NCBI GenBank assembly: GCA_002683825.1
Contig: NYUD01000012.1
Coordinates: 1-48,234, forward strand
Length of the DNA: 48,234 bases
DNA from: Planctomycetota bacterium
Lineage (GTDB): Bacteria; Planctomycetota; UBA1135; GCA-002686595
Reading direction: 5' to 3'
Each line of letters starts with the position of its first letter. Position 1 is the first letter of the stretch. The position numbers and the translations under genes were made by a program. Shown one piece after another: positions 32,299 through 41,183 of this stretch. The notes below the pieces were generated by a model. That model did not search any database, was not told the DNA's origin, and saw nothing but the letters and a program-made list of their open reading frames with translations.

Positions 32299-33753
32299 AT
32301 GCCCCTTTTCCACCCAGGTACCCGGACAAGACTCGCAGCTTTCCTTCTGTGGGGATTGGTGAGCTGTGGCCCCGGGAACAACGCGACTGCAATCAGAACC
32401 CCGGAGATCGAGCCACCCAGGCTCCAAAACGCCGACGACCTCGATCCGCGTGTGGTCGCACGCGTCGAGGAGGCCCGAGGCGAACTGCTCCAGAGGCTCG
32501 ACGATCCCAGGGCCTGGGCCGAGCTGGGGATGGTTTTTGAAAACGAGCGTATGCGGAGACTGGCGGTCCGATGTTACGAACAAGCGGCTCGCCTCGACGC
32601 TTCAGAAGCGCGCTGGTGGTTCCACATGGCCAACGCACTGGGCAAGTTGGGCCATCACGATCGGGCGATCGCCTCGATTCAGAGGTCGATCGAGCTGAAC
32701 GGTCAATACGCTCCGAGCCATACGCACCTGGGCAACTTCGAACTGGATCTCGGACAGCTCGACAAAGCGCGCACGGCCTTTGAGCGGGCGACCGAAGTGG
32801 ATGCATCCTATCCAGGGGGTTGGGTGGGGATCGCTCGGGTTCAGATGCAGTTCGACGAAACCCAGAAAGCCATCGCCGGCCTCGAACGCTTGATCGCCGA
32901 ACGACCCCACGACGTCTTGGTTCAACGCTTGCTTTCCAGCGCCTACCGACAGGCTGGACGCCCTGATGAGGCGATCGTTGAAGGGGGTGAGATCCCGGAA
33001 ATCGTTCGCTGGCCCGACCCGTGGGCCGAGGAATTGCGTGCGCGGCAGCAAGACCCCGCGCTCCGCAGGGTGACCAAGTTGCTGCTGGAGGGCGAACAGC
33101 TCGAAGCCCTCGCCCTGCTGGAGGAGATGCGCAAAAGGGCAAGGACGCCGGAAGACGAACAGGCTTACCTCCCGCAGCTGGGCGATCTGTACCTGGCCCT
33201 GGGGAGGCTCGACGATGCCGAATCGGTGCAACGTCGCATACTCGAGATCCAGCCCGAGAACTCGCAGGTCTTCCTGGCGCTCGCCCTGATTCATGACAAA
33301 CGGGGCGATCTGCGCTCGGCGGTGGAGGCCATCCGCACGGCGGTGCAAATGAACCCCAACCACTTCCCGGCGTATCGGCAAGCGGGACGCCTCTACTACA
33401 GAGCCGGGCTGTTCGCCGAGGCCGCGGAGGCCTTCGAAAAAGTGTTGACCTACGACGAGAACACCACGGGTGTTCTGTACCTGCTGGGAATGTCGCGCTT
33501 CAGCCAACGCGATTGGACGGCGGCGGACAAACACTTCAATGAGCTGCTTCTGTCTTCCCCGGACCATGCGGACGGCTGGTTTGCCTACGCGCGGACGAAC
33601 ATCAAACTCCACAGGCTCGACGAGGCGGAGAAGGCCTTGAACACGGCAAAGGCCAGGGGATTCGGTGACCGGACGATGATTCGACAGGTCTCGGCCTCGC
33701 TACAGCGTGCCCGCCAGCGAGCCTCACGAAGAACTCTGGGACAGGAAAGATGA
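32299..33753 (+). CDS. TPR-repeat lipoprotein
   Basis: A 484-residue lipoprotein. ATG 32299 gives MPLFHPGTRTRLAAFLLWGLVSC with the lipobox LVSC. About nine tetratricopeptide repeats follow (AWAELGMVFENERMRRLAVRCYEQAARLD, given in part; APSHTHLGNFELDLGQLDKARTAFERA given in part; GVLYLLGMSRFSQRDWTAADKHF). TPRs mediate protein contacts. The TGA stop overlaps the next start as ATGATG, so this protein is translationally coupled to the FG-GAP/UnbV protein. The pair recurs in Planctomycetota and related groups, which suggests a complex on the cell surface or in the periplasm. Confidence 0.88.
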   Translation: MPLFHPGTRTRLAAFLLWGLVSCGPGNNATAIRTPEIEPPRLQNADDLDPRVVARVEEARGELLQRLDDPRAWAELGMVFENERMRRLAVRCYEQAARLDASEARWWFHMANALGKLGHHDRAIASIQRSIELNGQYAPSHTHLGNFELDLGQLDKARTAFERATEVDASYPGGWVGIARVQMQFDETQKAIAGLERLIAERPHDVLVQRLLSSAYRQAGRPDEAIVEGGEIPEIVRWPDPWAEELRARQQDPALRRVTKLLLEGEQLEALALLEEMRKRARTPEDEQAYLPQLGDLYLALGRLDDAESVQRRILEIQPENSQVFLALALIHDKRGDLRSAVEAIRTAVQMNPNHFPAYRQAGRLYYRAGLFAEAAEAFEKVLTYDENTTGVLYLLGMSRFSQRDWTAADKHFNELLLSSPDHADGWFAYARTNIKLHRLDEAEKALNTAKARGFGDRTMIRQVSASLQRARQRASRRTLGQER

Positions 33754-35438
33754 TGCTAGGAAAGCTGGGTTCGTGTGGAACCGCCGGCGTCTCTTGCGCG
33801 CTCGCATTCGGCGCGGCAGCCTGTTCCGACAAGGTGACGGAAGAGTCCGTCCAAGGCTGGTTCGAAGAGAGCGCTCAGGCCCGCGGCATCGATTTCGAGT
33901 GGGTCTCGGGACACCGCGAGCGCTTCTATTTTCCGGAGATCATGGGCGGTGGGGCAGCACTCTTCGACATGGATACGGACGGTGATCTCGATCTGTATCT
34001 GGTCCAGGCCGGCCGAATCGATGTCGAAGCTGAAGCCGATCAGCCTGCCAACCAGCTGTTCGCCAACAACGGACCGGTGAATCCGGGCTCGTTCAGGAAT
34101 GTGAGCCACGGCAGTGGATCCGGCGATCGCGGTTACGGCATGGGAGTGGCCGCCGGAGACTACGACGACGACGGACTCGTGGACCTCTATGTCACGAACG
34201 TGGGGCCGAATGTGATGCTTCGCAACCTGGGCGAGCAACGCTTCGAGGACGTGACGTCACAGACCGAGGTCGGAGATCCGACGTGGACTGCCAGCGCCGG
34301 GTTTGTGGACTACGATGCGGATGGAGACCTGGATCTCTACGCGGTCAACTACATCTACTGGTCGGCTGCCGAAGAGATCTCGTGCTATTCCAAGCCCCAC
34401 CCCACCGATTATTGCAGCCCGAAGTCCTACAACGCGCCTGCGCGCGACTCGCTGTACTGCAATCTGGGTGACGGGACGTTTGAGGACGTCTCCGCAAGGG
34501 TGGGCCTGCAGCAAAGCTACGGCAACGGACTGGGCGTCGTGTTCTCTGATTTCGACGGCGATGGCCACATCGACATCTTCGTCGCCAACGACGGCGTGAA
34601 GAACCAGCTGTGGCACAACGTCGATGGGGAACACTTCGAAGATATTGCTGAACGAGCGGGCTGCGCCGTGGATCAGGATGGTCGCGCCAAAGCCGGAATG
34701 GGCACTGCTGCCGCCGACATCGACGATGATGGCGACGAGGACCTCCTGGTCGTCAACCTCTCCGGAGAACCCGACTCCTTCTATCGCAACGACGGCGACT
34801 TCTTTGCCGATCGCACACCGCTCGTCGGACTGGCCGTCGCCTCGCGGGCCTATACGCGTTTCGGATTGGGATTGGCCGACTTCAATAACGACGGGTATCT
34901 GGATATCTATCAGGCCAACGGACGCGTAACGCGCGCGCCTGAGGCATCCGGGCCGCGCCCGTTCGACGAAGAGAACCTGCTGTTCCAGGGCCTTGTCGGG
35001 GGCCGCTTTCGGGAAGTATCGCCCCGCGGAGGAACCGCCCGGAAGCTACGGGCCACCAGCCGAGCGGCCGCCTTCGGAGACGTCGATGGCGACGGTGGCA
35101 TCGATGTGGTCGTCGTCAACCGTGACTCCAAAGCCTTCCTGCTGATCAACCAGGTCAGCGTGCGGGGACGCTGGATCGGCTTCCGCTTGCTCGAGAAGAG
35201 CGGCCGCCCGGCCCTGGGCGCAACACTGTCGTGTCAGGTCGGCCAGCGCGCGATCATGCGACGGGCCCACAGCGCCTACAGCTATTGCGCCGCCAACGAC
35301 CCGACGATCCTCATCGGGCTCGCCGAAGCCACGCAGGTCAGCGGTGTCGAAGTTCTCTGGGCGGACGGCACGCGCGAGAGCCTCGGAGCCTTCCATGCAG
35401 GTAGCGTCGTCGACATTCGCCACGGAGACGGGGAATAG
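33750..35438 (+). CDS. FG-GAP/VCBS propeller with ASPIC/UnbV domain (CRTAC1-like lipoprotein)
   Basis: A 562-residue lipoprotein; the start MMLGKLGSCGTAGVSCALAF ends in a lipobox-like AAAC. At least seven calcium-binding loops of the DxDxDGxxD type mark an FG-GAP propeller: DMDTDGDLD, DYDDDGLVD, DYDADGDLD, DFDGDGHID, DIDDDGDED, DFNNDGYLD and DVDGDGGID. The last 100 residues are an ASPIC/UnbV domain (GRWIGFRLLEKSG, LIGLAEATQVSGVEVLWADG). The architecture matches the CRTAC1 family of extracellular matrix-like proteins. It is coupled to the TPR lipoprotein through an overlapping start. Confidence 0.92.
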   Translation: MMLGKLGSCGTAGVSCALAFGAAACSDKVTEESVQGWFEESAQARGIDFEWVSGHRERFYFPEIMGGGAALFDMDTDGDLDLYLVQAGRIDVEAEADQPANQLFANNGPVNPGSFRNVSHGSGSGDRGYGMGVAAGDYDDDGLVDLYVTNVGPNVMLRNLGEQRFEDVTSQTEVGDPTWTASAGFVDYDADGDLDLYAVNYIYWSAAEEISCYSKPHPTDYCSPKSYNAPARDSLYCNLGDGTFEDVSARVGLQQSYGNGLGVVFSDFDGDGHIDIFVANDGVKNQLWHNVDGEHFEDIAERAGCAVDQDGRAKAGMGTAAADIDDDGDEDLLVVNLSGEPDSFYRNDGDFFADRTPLVGLAVASRAYTRFGLGLADFNNDGYLDIYQANGRVTRAPEASGPRPFDEENLLFQGLVGGRFREVSPRGGTARKLRATSRAAAFGDVDGDGGIDVVVVNRDSKAFLLINQVSVRGRWIGFRLLEKSGRPALGATLSCQVGQRAIMRRAHSAYSYCAANDPTILIGLAEATQVSGVEVLWADGTRESLGAFHAGSVVDIRHGDGE

Positions 35439-35454
35439 GCCGCGCCTCTCCGAT

Positions 35455-37485
35455 TCAGTGCCAGTTCAAGACCTCCATCGGAGCGGAAAACTCGTCGGTC
35501 CAGACCGAACACCGTCCTGCGTAGTCCTCCAGCGGGTTGGCGACCGAGCGGATCGTTTGCTCTTGCAGAGCCTCCCCTTCCTCCGATAGCAAGACCCAGG
35601 TGGACTTGAGCGCCGAGTAAGTGATGTCTTCTCCTTGGGAAACCCAGACTCCCTTCATACCCAGCGCTTGAGCCTGGGTCGCGATCAGGTTCAGGAGATC
35701 GAGGTAGCGGTTGGTCACATTCACCGCGATGATCCCACCCCCTTTCAAGTGACGGCGATAGACCTCAAACGCTTCGATGGTCAGAAGATGGGCCGGTGGA
35801 GCATCGCCGCTGAAAGCATCGAGCACCAAGAGGTCGAACCCCTGGGGCTCTTCCCGCTCGAGGCTCGCGCGACCGTCCCCCACGATGACGTCGATCGACG
35901 CCTCACTGTCTGCGAGATAGAAGAAAACGTCGCGCGCCACGGCGACTACTTTCGGATCGATCTCGTAGAAACGAATTCGGTCCCCGGGTTTGCCGTAGGC
36001 CGCCAGGGTTCCAGCCCCGAGCCCGACGACGCCGACGGTCACGGGTCCGTCCGACGGAAGCGAGTTCCACGCCAGTCCGACGCCGCTGATGGCCGTGAAA
36101 TAGGCCGTCGGTAGGTGCCTAAACCCGTCCGCAAGAAACTGCGTCCCGTGCGTGACCACGCCATGGCGAAAGTAGTACCTATCGCGGGGCTGCCCCGCAT
36201 CGAGGTGAACCACGTCCTGAGTTCCGAAGAAGTTGCGCGAGCGGTGGATCACTTTTGCCGGATCGGAAAACTCCTGAACGCCCAGGTAGCCGACCAAGCC
36301 CGTCCACGCGGTTCCCAGGAAGAGCCAGGCCCAGCGCGGCCGGAGCCCTGATAGCCTGGAGTTCGCATCTTTCGCGAAGAGCCAAAGGACAGCGAAGGAC
36401 GTGGCGATCAAGAGCAAGGGAAACTCGTAGAGGCGATCGAAAAGCGCCGGCGCAAGGACCGCGACGAACGCTCCCCCCAGGGCTCCACCCACCGCGATCG
36501 CGAGGTAGTACGCCGTGAGACGTTGCGTGCTCGGCCGCAGGCGGTACAGCTCTCCGTGCAACAGGAGGCAGGCGCTGAAGAGTACGGTGGCCAAAAGGAC
36601 CATCTGCCCCAGGAATTCCGGCGTTTGCACCTGGAGTTGCCAGGCGAGCAGGCCCACACCGATCGCAAAGACCACCGCGGTCGGGCCGCGCCGGTAGAGC
36701 GAGCGCGCGCGGAAGCAAACGACGAAAGAGCCGAGATGAAGCGCGAGTGGCAGAACCCACAGGAACGGAAAGGGCGGGACGTTTTCCGTCAGGCGGTTCG
36801 TCACCGCCAGCAGGAGCGCGCTCGAAAGTGCAGGCAGGACGAACCATATGGGGCGCAAGCCCGTTTCACGCTCCCGATCGGTGTCAGAGCCGGCAGGGTT
36901 GTCGGCACGAACGCTCCACATCCCTACCCCCCCGAGAACGAACGCCACCGTCAGCGCCGCGAACCCGATCGACCACAACTGAGCCTGCATCTGTCGCGTC
37001 CAGGCGGGCTCGAAAAGGAACGGATAGCCGAAAAGTGCAAAGACCGCAGCCAGATTGGAGAGCGCGTACAAGCCGTAGGGCGAGCGTCCCGGATGAACCC
37101 GGCCGAACCAACTCTGGGCCAACGGCGCAGTGGCCGAAAGCAGCACATAGGGGAACCCGACATGCAGCGCTAGCAACCGCAGGGTCGCCCAGAGGGGGTC
37201 GTCCCCCGGCGCCGGCCTCCAGTCCTGCGAAGGGACAAGATCCAGCGTGCACCACGCAAGGACGAGGAGGCCACAGTGCACGAGAACCTGGACCCTCCCC
37301 GACCAGCGTGAGAGGAGGTGCGCGTACGCATAGCCGGCGACGAGCCCCATCTGGAAGAAGAGCAGCGCCGCCGTCCAGACCGCGGCTCCCCCACCGAACC
37401 AGGGGAGCAAGAAGCGTCCCATCATCGGCTGGCAGAAGAAGAGCAGGAACGCTCCCATGAAAGTGGACAGGGCGTAGACAGTCAT
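35455..37485 (-). CDS. Membrane-fused spermidine synthase-like methyltransferase-fold protein
   Basis: A 676-residue protein with about twelve membrane segments in the first 400 residues (MTVYALSTFMGAFLLFFCQP, GLYALSNLAAVFALFGYPF). A C-terminal spermidine-synthase-like Rossmann domain follows: VVGLGAGTLAAY as glycine loop, FYEIDPKVVAVARD as acidic ribose-binding strand, VGDGRASL, and LLVLDAFSGDAPPAHLLT as catalytic Asp region. Such fusions are widespread, and most are not proven aminopropyltransferases. ATG 37485 puts the first helix at the N-terminus; an ATG at 37515 is possible. It converges on the UnbV gene 16 bases away. Confidence 0.87.
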   Translation of the reverse strand: MTVYALSTFMGAFLLFFCQPMMGRFLLPWFGGGAAVWTAALLFFQMGLVAGYAYAHLLSRWSGRVQVLVHCGLLVLAWCTLDLVPSQDWRPAPGDDPLWATLRLLALHVGFPYVLLSATAPLAQSWFGRVHPGRSPYGLYALSNLAAVFALFGYPFLFEPAWTRQMQAQLWSIGFAALTVAFVLGGVGMWSVRADNPAGSDTDRERETGLRPIWFVLPALSSALLLAVTNRLTENVPPFPFLWVLPLALHLGSFVVCFRARSLYRRGPTAVVFAIGVGLLAWQLQVQTPEFLGQMVLLATVLFSACLLLHGELYRLRPSTQRLTAYYLAIAVGGALGGAFVAVLAPALFDRLYEFPLLLIATSFAVLWLFAKDANSRLSGLRPRWAWLFLGTAWTGLVGYLGVQEFSDPAKVIHRSRNFFGTQDVVHLDAGQPRDRYYFRHGVVTHGTQFLADGFRHLPTAYFTAISGVGLAWNSLPSDGPVTVGVVGLGAGTLAAYGKPGDRIRFYEIDPKVVAVARDVFFYLADSEASIDVIVGDGRASLEREEPQGFDLLVLDAFSGDAPPAHLLTIEAFEVYRRHLKGGGIIAVNVTNRYLDLLNLIATQAQALGMKGVWVSQGEDITYSALKSTWVLLSEEGEALQEQTIRSVANPLEDYAGRCSVWTDEFSAPMEVLNWH

Positions 37486-38101
37486 CTGGCGCGAGGAGCA
37501 TACCCAGCTCGCCACCGACCTGCCGACAAAGGCCCCCGCGAAGACCGGGCCTGCTATCGATGCGAGGCTCTCGACCGAGTCGAGCTTCGGCCCTCACGTC
37601 GCTCGCCGAAGACGAACGCCTTGACGCCTCCGACCTCCTTCCCCTCCCGTTACCACGTTTCCGAGTCCGGCGAGGCGAATCCCAGCATGCCGAGGTGGCC
37701 TGAGGCCAGAACTCGTCAACTTTAAGGCAGTCAGGCCGAGGCTCCCGACCGCCCCGTTCGTATGTCCCTTGTCAGCGAGTTAATCTCCTGGCGCTGGTTT
37801 CGACCCCCTAAGGTTGCCGATGGCGCCCCCCCCACTTTCGGCCGTCCAACCTGAAACCAAGAAACTGGCCCACGGAAGGTCCGTTCGCGTGCCGCATTTT
37901 CACCCCACCCCCTGCCCCGTTGATTCTTGAGGTCTTCCGCATCGTTGCGACGGTCGCGGTCGAGAAAGGAGGAGTCGAAGGCGCGGTCACGAGTGCCCTC
38001 CTCCCGACGGATCCGAAATGCGGTCCGTAAGGGCCAGCGCCGAACCGGCCCCCCCCTGGGCCGGTTCGGCTTCATATCTGCCGCGCTGAGACGCGAGTCA
38101 C
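37486..38101. other. Gene-poor region with one strong hairpin
   Basis: These 616 bases have open frames on both strands, all with compositions unlike real proteins (R, G and S rich, no motif). I support no gene here. The only clear structure is the hairpin at 38039-38070. Confidence 0.5.
38039..38070 (-). terminator. 13-bp perfect hairpin
   Basis: GCCGAACCGGCCC (38039-38051) pairs perfectly with GGGCCGGTTCGGC (38058-38070) around a 6-base loop. It lies 31 bases beyond the stop of the arylsulfotransferase-like gene on the minus strand. There is no T-tract, so it may stop transcription with Rho or protect the 3' end. Confidence 0.6.
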
Positions 38102-39646
38102 CTACTTCTGCAAGAGCCGCTCGTGCACGGCGGGGTGATCCAGGCCGATCCGCGTCGCGCGAAAGAGCGCCTTCGGAGGAGTGCTGGGCTGTGGTCGGGT
38201 GGACGCTTGCGACGGCGTGGGCGACTGCCCTGTGGAGGGCGCGGGGGGCGGACGATCCTCCGTATTGCTCTCCCCGCCGACGGGATTGACGAAATCCCAG
38301 ACGACCTCGCCCTCGGTGGTCACCTCAAAGACGCGGCCCTTGGGCCCTTCGCAGATGAGCGTGTTGCCGTTCGGCAGACGTTGCGCCCCGGAAATGAAGG
38401 CCGCGTAGAAGTTGCCCTTGTCGGAATGGACCCAGGAGGGCTCGGCCGGCCCGAAGGCCTCGCCGGAAGCCCGTTCGAAGCCCTTCTCGGAATCGAACGG
38501 CAGCGGCAGCTCTTCGACCGATGAGAACTCGCCCTCACGGCCGTTCCCGTTGTTGAAGACCAGGAGGCGTAGGTCCTCGGCGCCTCCAATCCACTTCGGA
38601 TCGTGTTGATAGAAGAGCTTCCGATCACCCACATCTCCCTCGCCGTAGTTGCGCGGGTTTCCCCATCGATACAAGAGCCCCCCGCCTTTGCCGAATCGCC
38701 CTCCTGAATTCCAGGCAGCATCCTCGGTCGACAGCGAATGGTCGATGACCCAGAGCTCGTTCAGATTGGGAGTGCTCAGGGCGATGAGGTCAAGCTCGGC
38801 GTGATAGGCCACCGCGTTGGTATGCAACCAATCGGGCAAGGTGTTGGCCCCTCTCGAATCGCCCTGGGAACCGTTCGAAGAATCATCCTCGTCCTCTCCG
38901 ATGTAACCGAGAGCGCGCATCTGTTTCTCGTTCTCTTCTTGTTCCTGCCTCTGCTTCTCGGTCATGGCAGGCCGGTCGCGATGGTCGGCGTTGATGTCGA
39001 GTAGTTCGGGATGGTCGGGGATCGAACCGAAATTGTCTTTGTCGGAATCGAAGTCCTGAATCAGATGGTCCCAGACGTGCCATTCCCAGACGATCTCGGC
39101 ATCGTCGGGTGGGAGCGGACGCAATTCGTAGACGGCATCGGACCACATGCCCTTGTCGGAGATCTGGTCCGGGTCACGTCCGATCACGATCGCATCCTCC
39201 CGAAAACGATGCTCCCAGACGATGGCCAGAAAGTTGCCGTTCGGCAGCGGCTCGACGTCGTGGTGAAACGTCTGGAAGTCGTCCGCCATCAGATAGTCCC
39301 ACACCAGCTCGCCCTCCCAGGTGAAGCGTTGCAGACGCCCGCTCTTGCCGCCGCCAAAGAAGCGTGGGGTGTTCGCAACGAACGCAGAACGCAACAGGCT
39401 GCCGTCGTCGAGCAAGTAAAAGCACCCCCCCGGCTTCGTCCCGGTTTCCCACTCGTGGACGATCTTCCCGTCCATATCGACGAGGACCGCCTTGGTCGAA
39501 TTCAGGGGATTGAGCAGGGTGTAGCCGGGATAGGCCTTCTCGGAGCGATGGAGCAATCCGTACTGGCGCTGCACCTCGTCCTGGACCCGCGCTGGCAGGA
39601 CCAGACAGAGGAGCGCGAGAATCGAAGGGGCTTCAAGGAGATGCAT
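38102..39646 (-). CDS. Exported arylsulfotransferase (ASST)-like propeller protein
   Basis: A 514-residue exported protein with signal peptide MHLLEAPSILALLCLVLPARV. ASST-like motifs are GYTLLNPLNSTKAVLVDMDG, IVHEWETGTKPGG, the His motif FHHDVEPLPNGNFL, and later AQRLPNGNTLICEGPKGRVFEV; the fold is a beta-propeller. ASST enzymes move sulfate between phenolic esters without PAPS, but Planctomycetota homologues are uncharacterised. An acidic, charged insertion at about 225-270 (TEKQRQEQEENEKQMRALGYIGEDEDD) is shown here in part, and a P/S/T-rich segment lies near the C-terminus. Both look like surface loops or linkers. Confidence 0.82.
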   Translation of the reverse strand: MHLLEAPSILALLCLVLPARVQDEVQRQYGLLHRSEKAYPGYTLLNPLNSTKAVLVDMDGKIVHEWETGTKPGGCFYLLDDGSLLRSAFVANTPRFFGGGKSGRLQRFTWEGELVWDYLMADDFQTFHHDVEPLPNGNFLAIVWEHRFREDAIVIGRDPDQISDKGMWSDAVYELRPLPPDDAEIVWEWHVWDHLIQDFDSDKDNFGSIPDHPELLDINADHRDRPAMTEKQRQEQEENEKQMRALGYIGEDEDDSSNGSQGDSRGANTLPDWLHTNAVAYHAELDLIALSTPNLNELWVIDHSLSTEDAAWNSGGRFGKGGGLLYRWGNPRNYGEGDVGDRKLFYQHDPKWIGGAEDLRLLVFNNGNGREGEFSSVEELPLPFDSEKGFERASGEAFGPAEPSWVHSDKGNFYAAFISGAQRLPNGNTLICEGPKGRVFEVTTEGEVVWDFVNPVGGESNTEDRPPPAPSTGQSPTPSQASTRPQPSTPPKALFRATRIGLDHPAVHERLLQK

Positions 39647-39761
39647 GGGCCCTATCCTGCCAGAAACCCGGGTCCGGGACCCGTCAAGGGTGAGCAGAGG
39701 CCTCTCCTACCAGCCAGGGTACTTGAAGTTCAACAACCCACAAGATATGGTACCCGCCGCC

Positions 39762-40424
39762 ATGAAAGACCCCCTGCGAATCTACCTCGTCGGCGCCCAC
39801 TCCACCGGCAAGACAACCCTGGCGCGCTGGATCCGCGACGCCTACTCGATCCCCATGATCTCGGAGGTCGCGCGGCTGGTGCTGGCCGAGATGGAGGCCC
39901 AGCTCGATTCCCTGCGTACCGACATCGCCCTGGTCGACCGCTACCAGCGAGAGGTCTTTCTTCGCCAGCTGGAAGCGGAAGCGAACCACCCCGGCTCATT
40001 CGTGTCCGACCGTGCCTTCTGCAACCTGGCCTACGCCGCGCAGCACGCGACGATCCTCTCTGACGTGGTCGCCGATCCACGCCTGAAGGACTACATGGAC
40101 ACCGTGCGCGAAGGCGTGGTCCTGTTCCTGCGCCCCCACCGGGAGCTCTTGAACTGCGACGGTGTGCGCGAGAGGGTGGACTGGGAAGAGGTCCTGCGCA
40201 TCGACGGCATGGTCAAGTTCTTTCTGGAGATGTTCGGCATTCCCTACATCCCCGTCGCATCGCTGGGGATGCAGGAACGCATTCGGCTGGTCGAACGGGT
40301 CCTGGAACTGGCCGGGCTTTCCAAACCCCGGCTCCGCACGGAATCCCGCGAGGTTCTGACGCCCCATCCCCCGCTACGCACGGGCAACGGTCAGACCCAC
40401 GGCGAGCCTCTGGCGGTCGGCTGA
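39762..40424 (+). CDS. P-loop ATPase/kinase of the AAA_28 (NadR kinase-like) family
   Basis: A 220-residue soluble protein. A Walker A motif, GAHSTGKTT, opens the domain directly after the start. SEVARLVLAEM, SDRAFCNLAYAA and VREGVVLFLRPHRELLNCDG follow, as in AAA_28 proteins related to the ribosylnicotinamide kinase half of NadR. There is no nucleotidyltransferase half. The frame is open from 39645, so ATG 39747 (five residues longer) is also possible. The stop abuts the stop of the convergent sugar nucleotidyltransferase gene. It may be a small-molecule kinase; the substrate is unknown. Confidence 0.78.
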   Translation: MKDPLRIYLVGAHSTGKTTLARWIRDAYSIPMISEVARLVLAEMEAQLDSLRTDIALVDRYQREVFLRQLEAEANHPGSFVSDRAFCNLAYAAQHATILSDVVADPRLKDYMDTVREGVVLFLRPHRELLNCDGVRERVDWEEVLRIDGMVKFFLEMFGIPYIPVASLGMQERIRLVERVLELAGLSKPRLRTESREVLTPHPPLRTGNGQTHGEPLAVG

Positions 40425-41183
40425 CTACCCGAAGGCAACACGAGCTTGCGCGAAGCTCTCCATGTTGCCGATATCGAACCAGGCTCCATCAAAGAACGAG
40501 CCCTCCAGCGGAATGCGCCGGTGCAACCATTCCATGAGATAGCCGGGGGCGTCACGCTTGGCCCCGGTGGCGAGGTATTCGTCGATCAGGGATGGGAGTT
40601 CCGCCGGTAGAAAGTAGACCGCGATCGCCGCCAGTTCGGTCCCCGGCTCGTCCGGTTTCTCGCGAAACGAAACGACCCCGCCCCCCTCGTCCAGCGCGAC
40701 CTCGTTGTAGCGCCGCGGCGGCACGGGCCGGGGAATCCGGCGCAGGAGGAGCTGGCCGCGCCCCCGGTCCAGGAAACGCCGGAGAAACGGACGCAGGTCG
40801 AAGTCGAACAGGTTGTCGCCGGCCACGACCACGTGTCCGCCGACCTCGCGCGGGGTGGCCTCACGCAACGCCAGCGCCAGATCGGCGATGGCGCCGAGGG
40901 GTGCTCGATCGTCGGTCACTCGATCGTTGACCAGCGTCAATGGAAGCCCCGTCCCGAGGCCCTCGCGCCACTCGACGAAGTCGTCGTGGAAACGACCGTT
41001 GACGACCACGACGCCGTCGGTGACCTCCCCGCACTCCCCCACCTGGCGCACCAGCCGGGTCAAGAGCGGCTCACCCCCGACCTGCAGGAGCGGTTTGGCC
41101 TTGTCGCGGGTCAGTGGGTACATCCGGGTTCCAAACCCGGCGGCAAGAAAAACGGCGCGCAGCCCGGTCCTTGCGATCGTCAT
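40425..41183 (-). CDS. Sugar-1-phosphate nucleotidyltransferase
   Basis: A 252-residue enzyme of the NTP-transferase family (RmlA/GlmU N-terminal type). The signature FLAAGFGTRMYPLTRDKAKP carries the nucleotide and metal-binding residues. HVVVAGDNLFDFDL holds the Asp for Mg2+, and VVSFREKPDEPG and FFDGAWFDIGNMESF follow in family order. It makes an NDP-sugar from a sugar 1-phosphate. Its start overlaps the GHMP kinase stop by four bases (ATGA), so the kinase very likely supplies its substrate. Confidence 0.9.
   Translation of the reverse strand: MTIARTGLRAVFLAAGFGTRMYPLTRDKAKPLLQVGGEPLLTRLVRQVGECGEVTDGVVVVNGRFHDDFVEWREGLGTGLPLTLVNDRVTDDRAPLGAIADLALALREATPREVGGHVVVAGDNLFDFDLRPFLRRFLDRGRGQLLLRRIPRPVPPRRYNEVALDEGGGVVSFREKPDEPGTELAAIAVYFLPAELPSLIDEYLATGAKRDAPGYLMEWLHRRIPLEGSFFDGAWFDIGNMESFAQARVAFG

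Noticed and set aside
37731..38075. Minus-strand open frame of 114 codons
   Set aside because: The composition is basic and irregular, no motif is seen, and it runs through the hairpin at 38039-38070.
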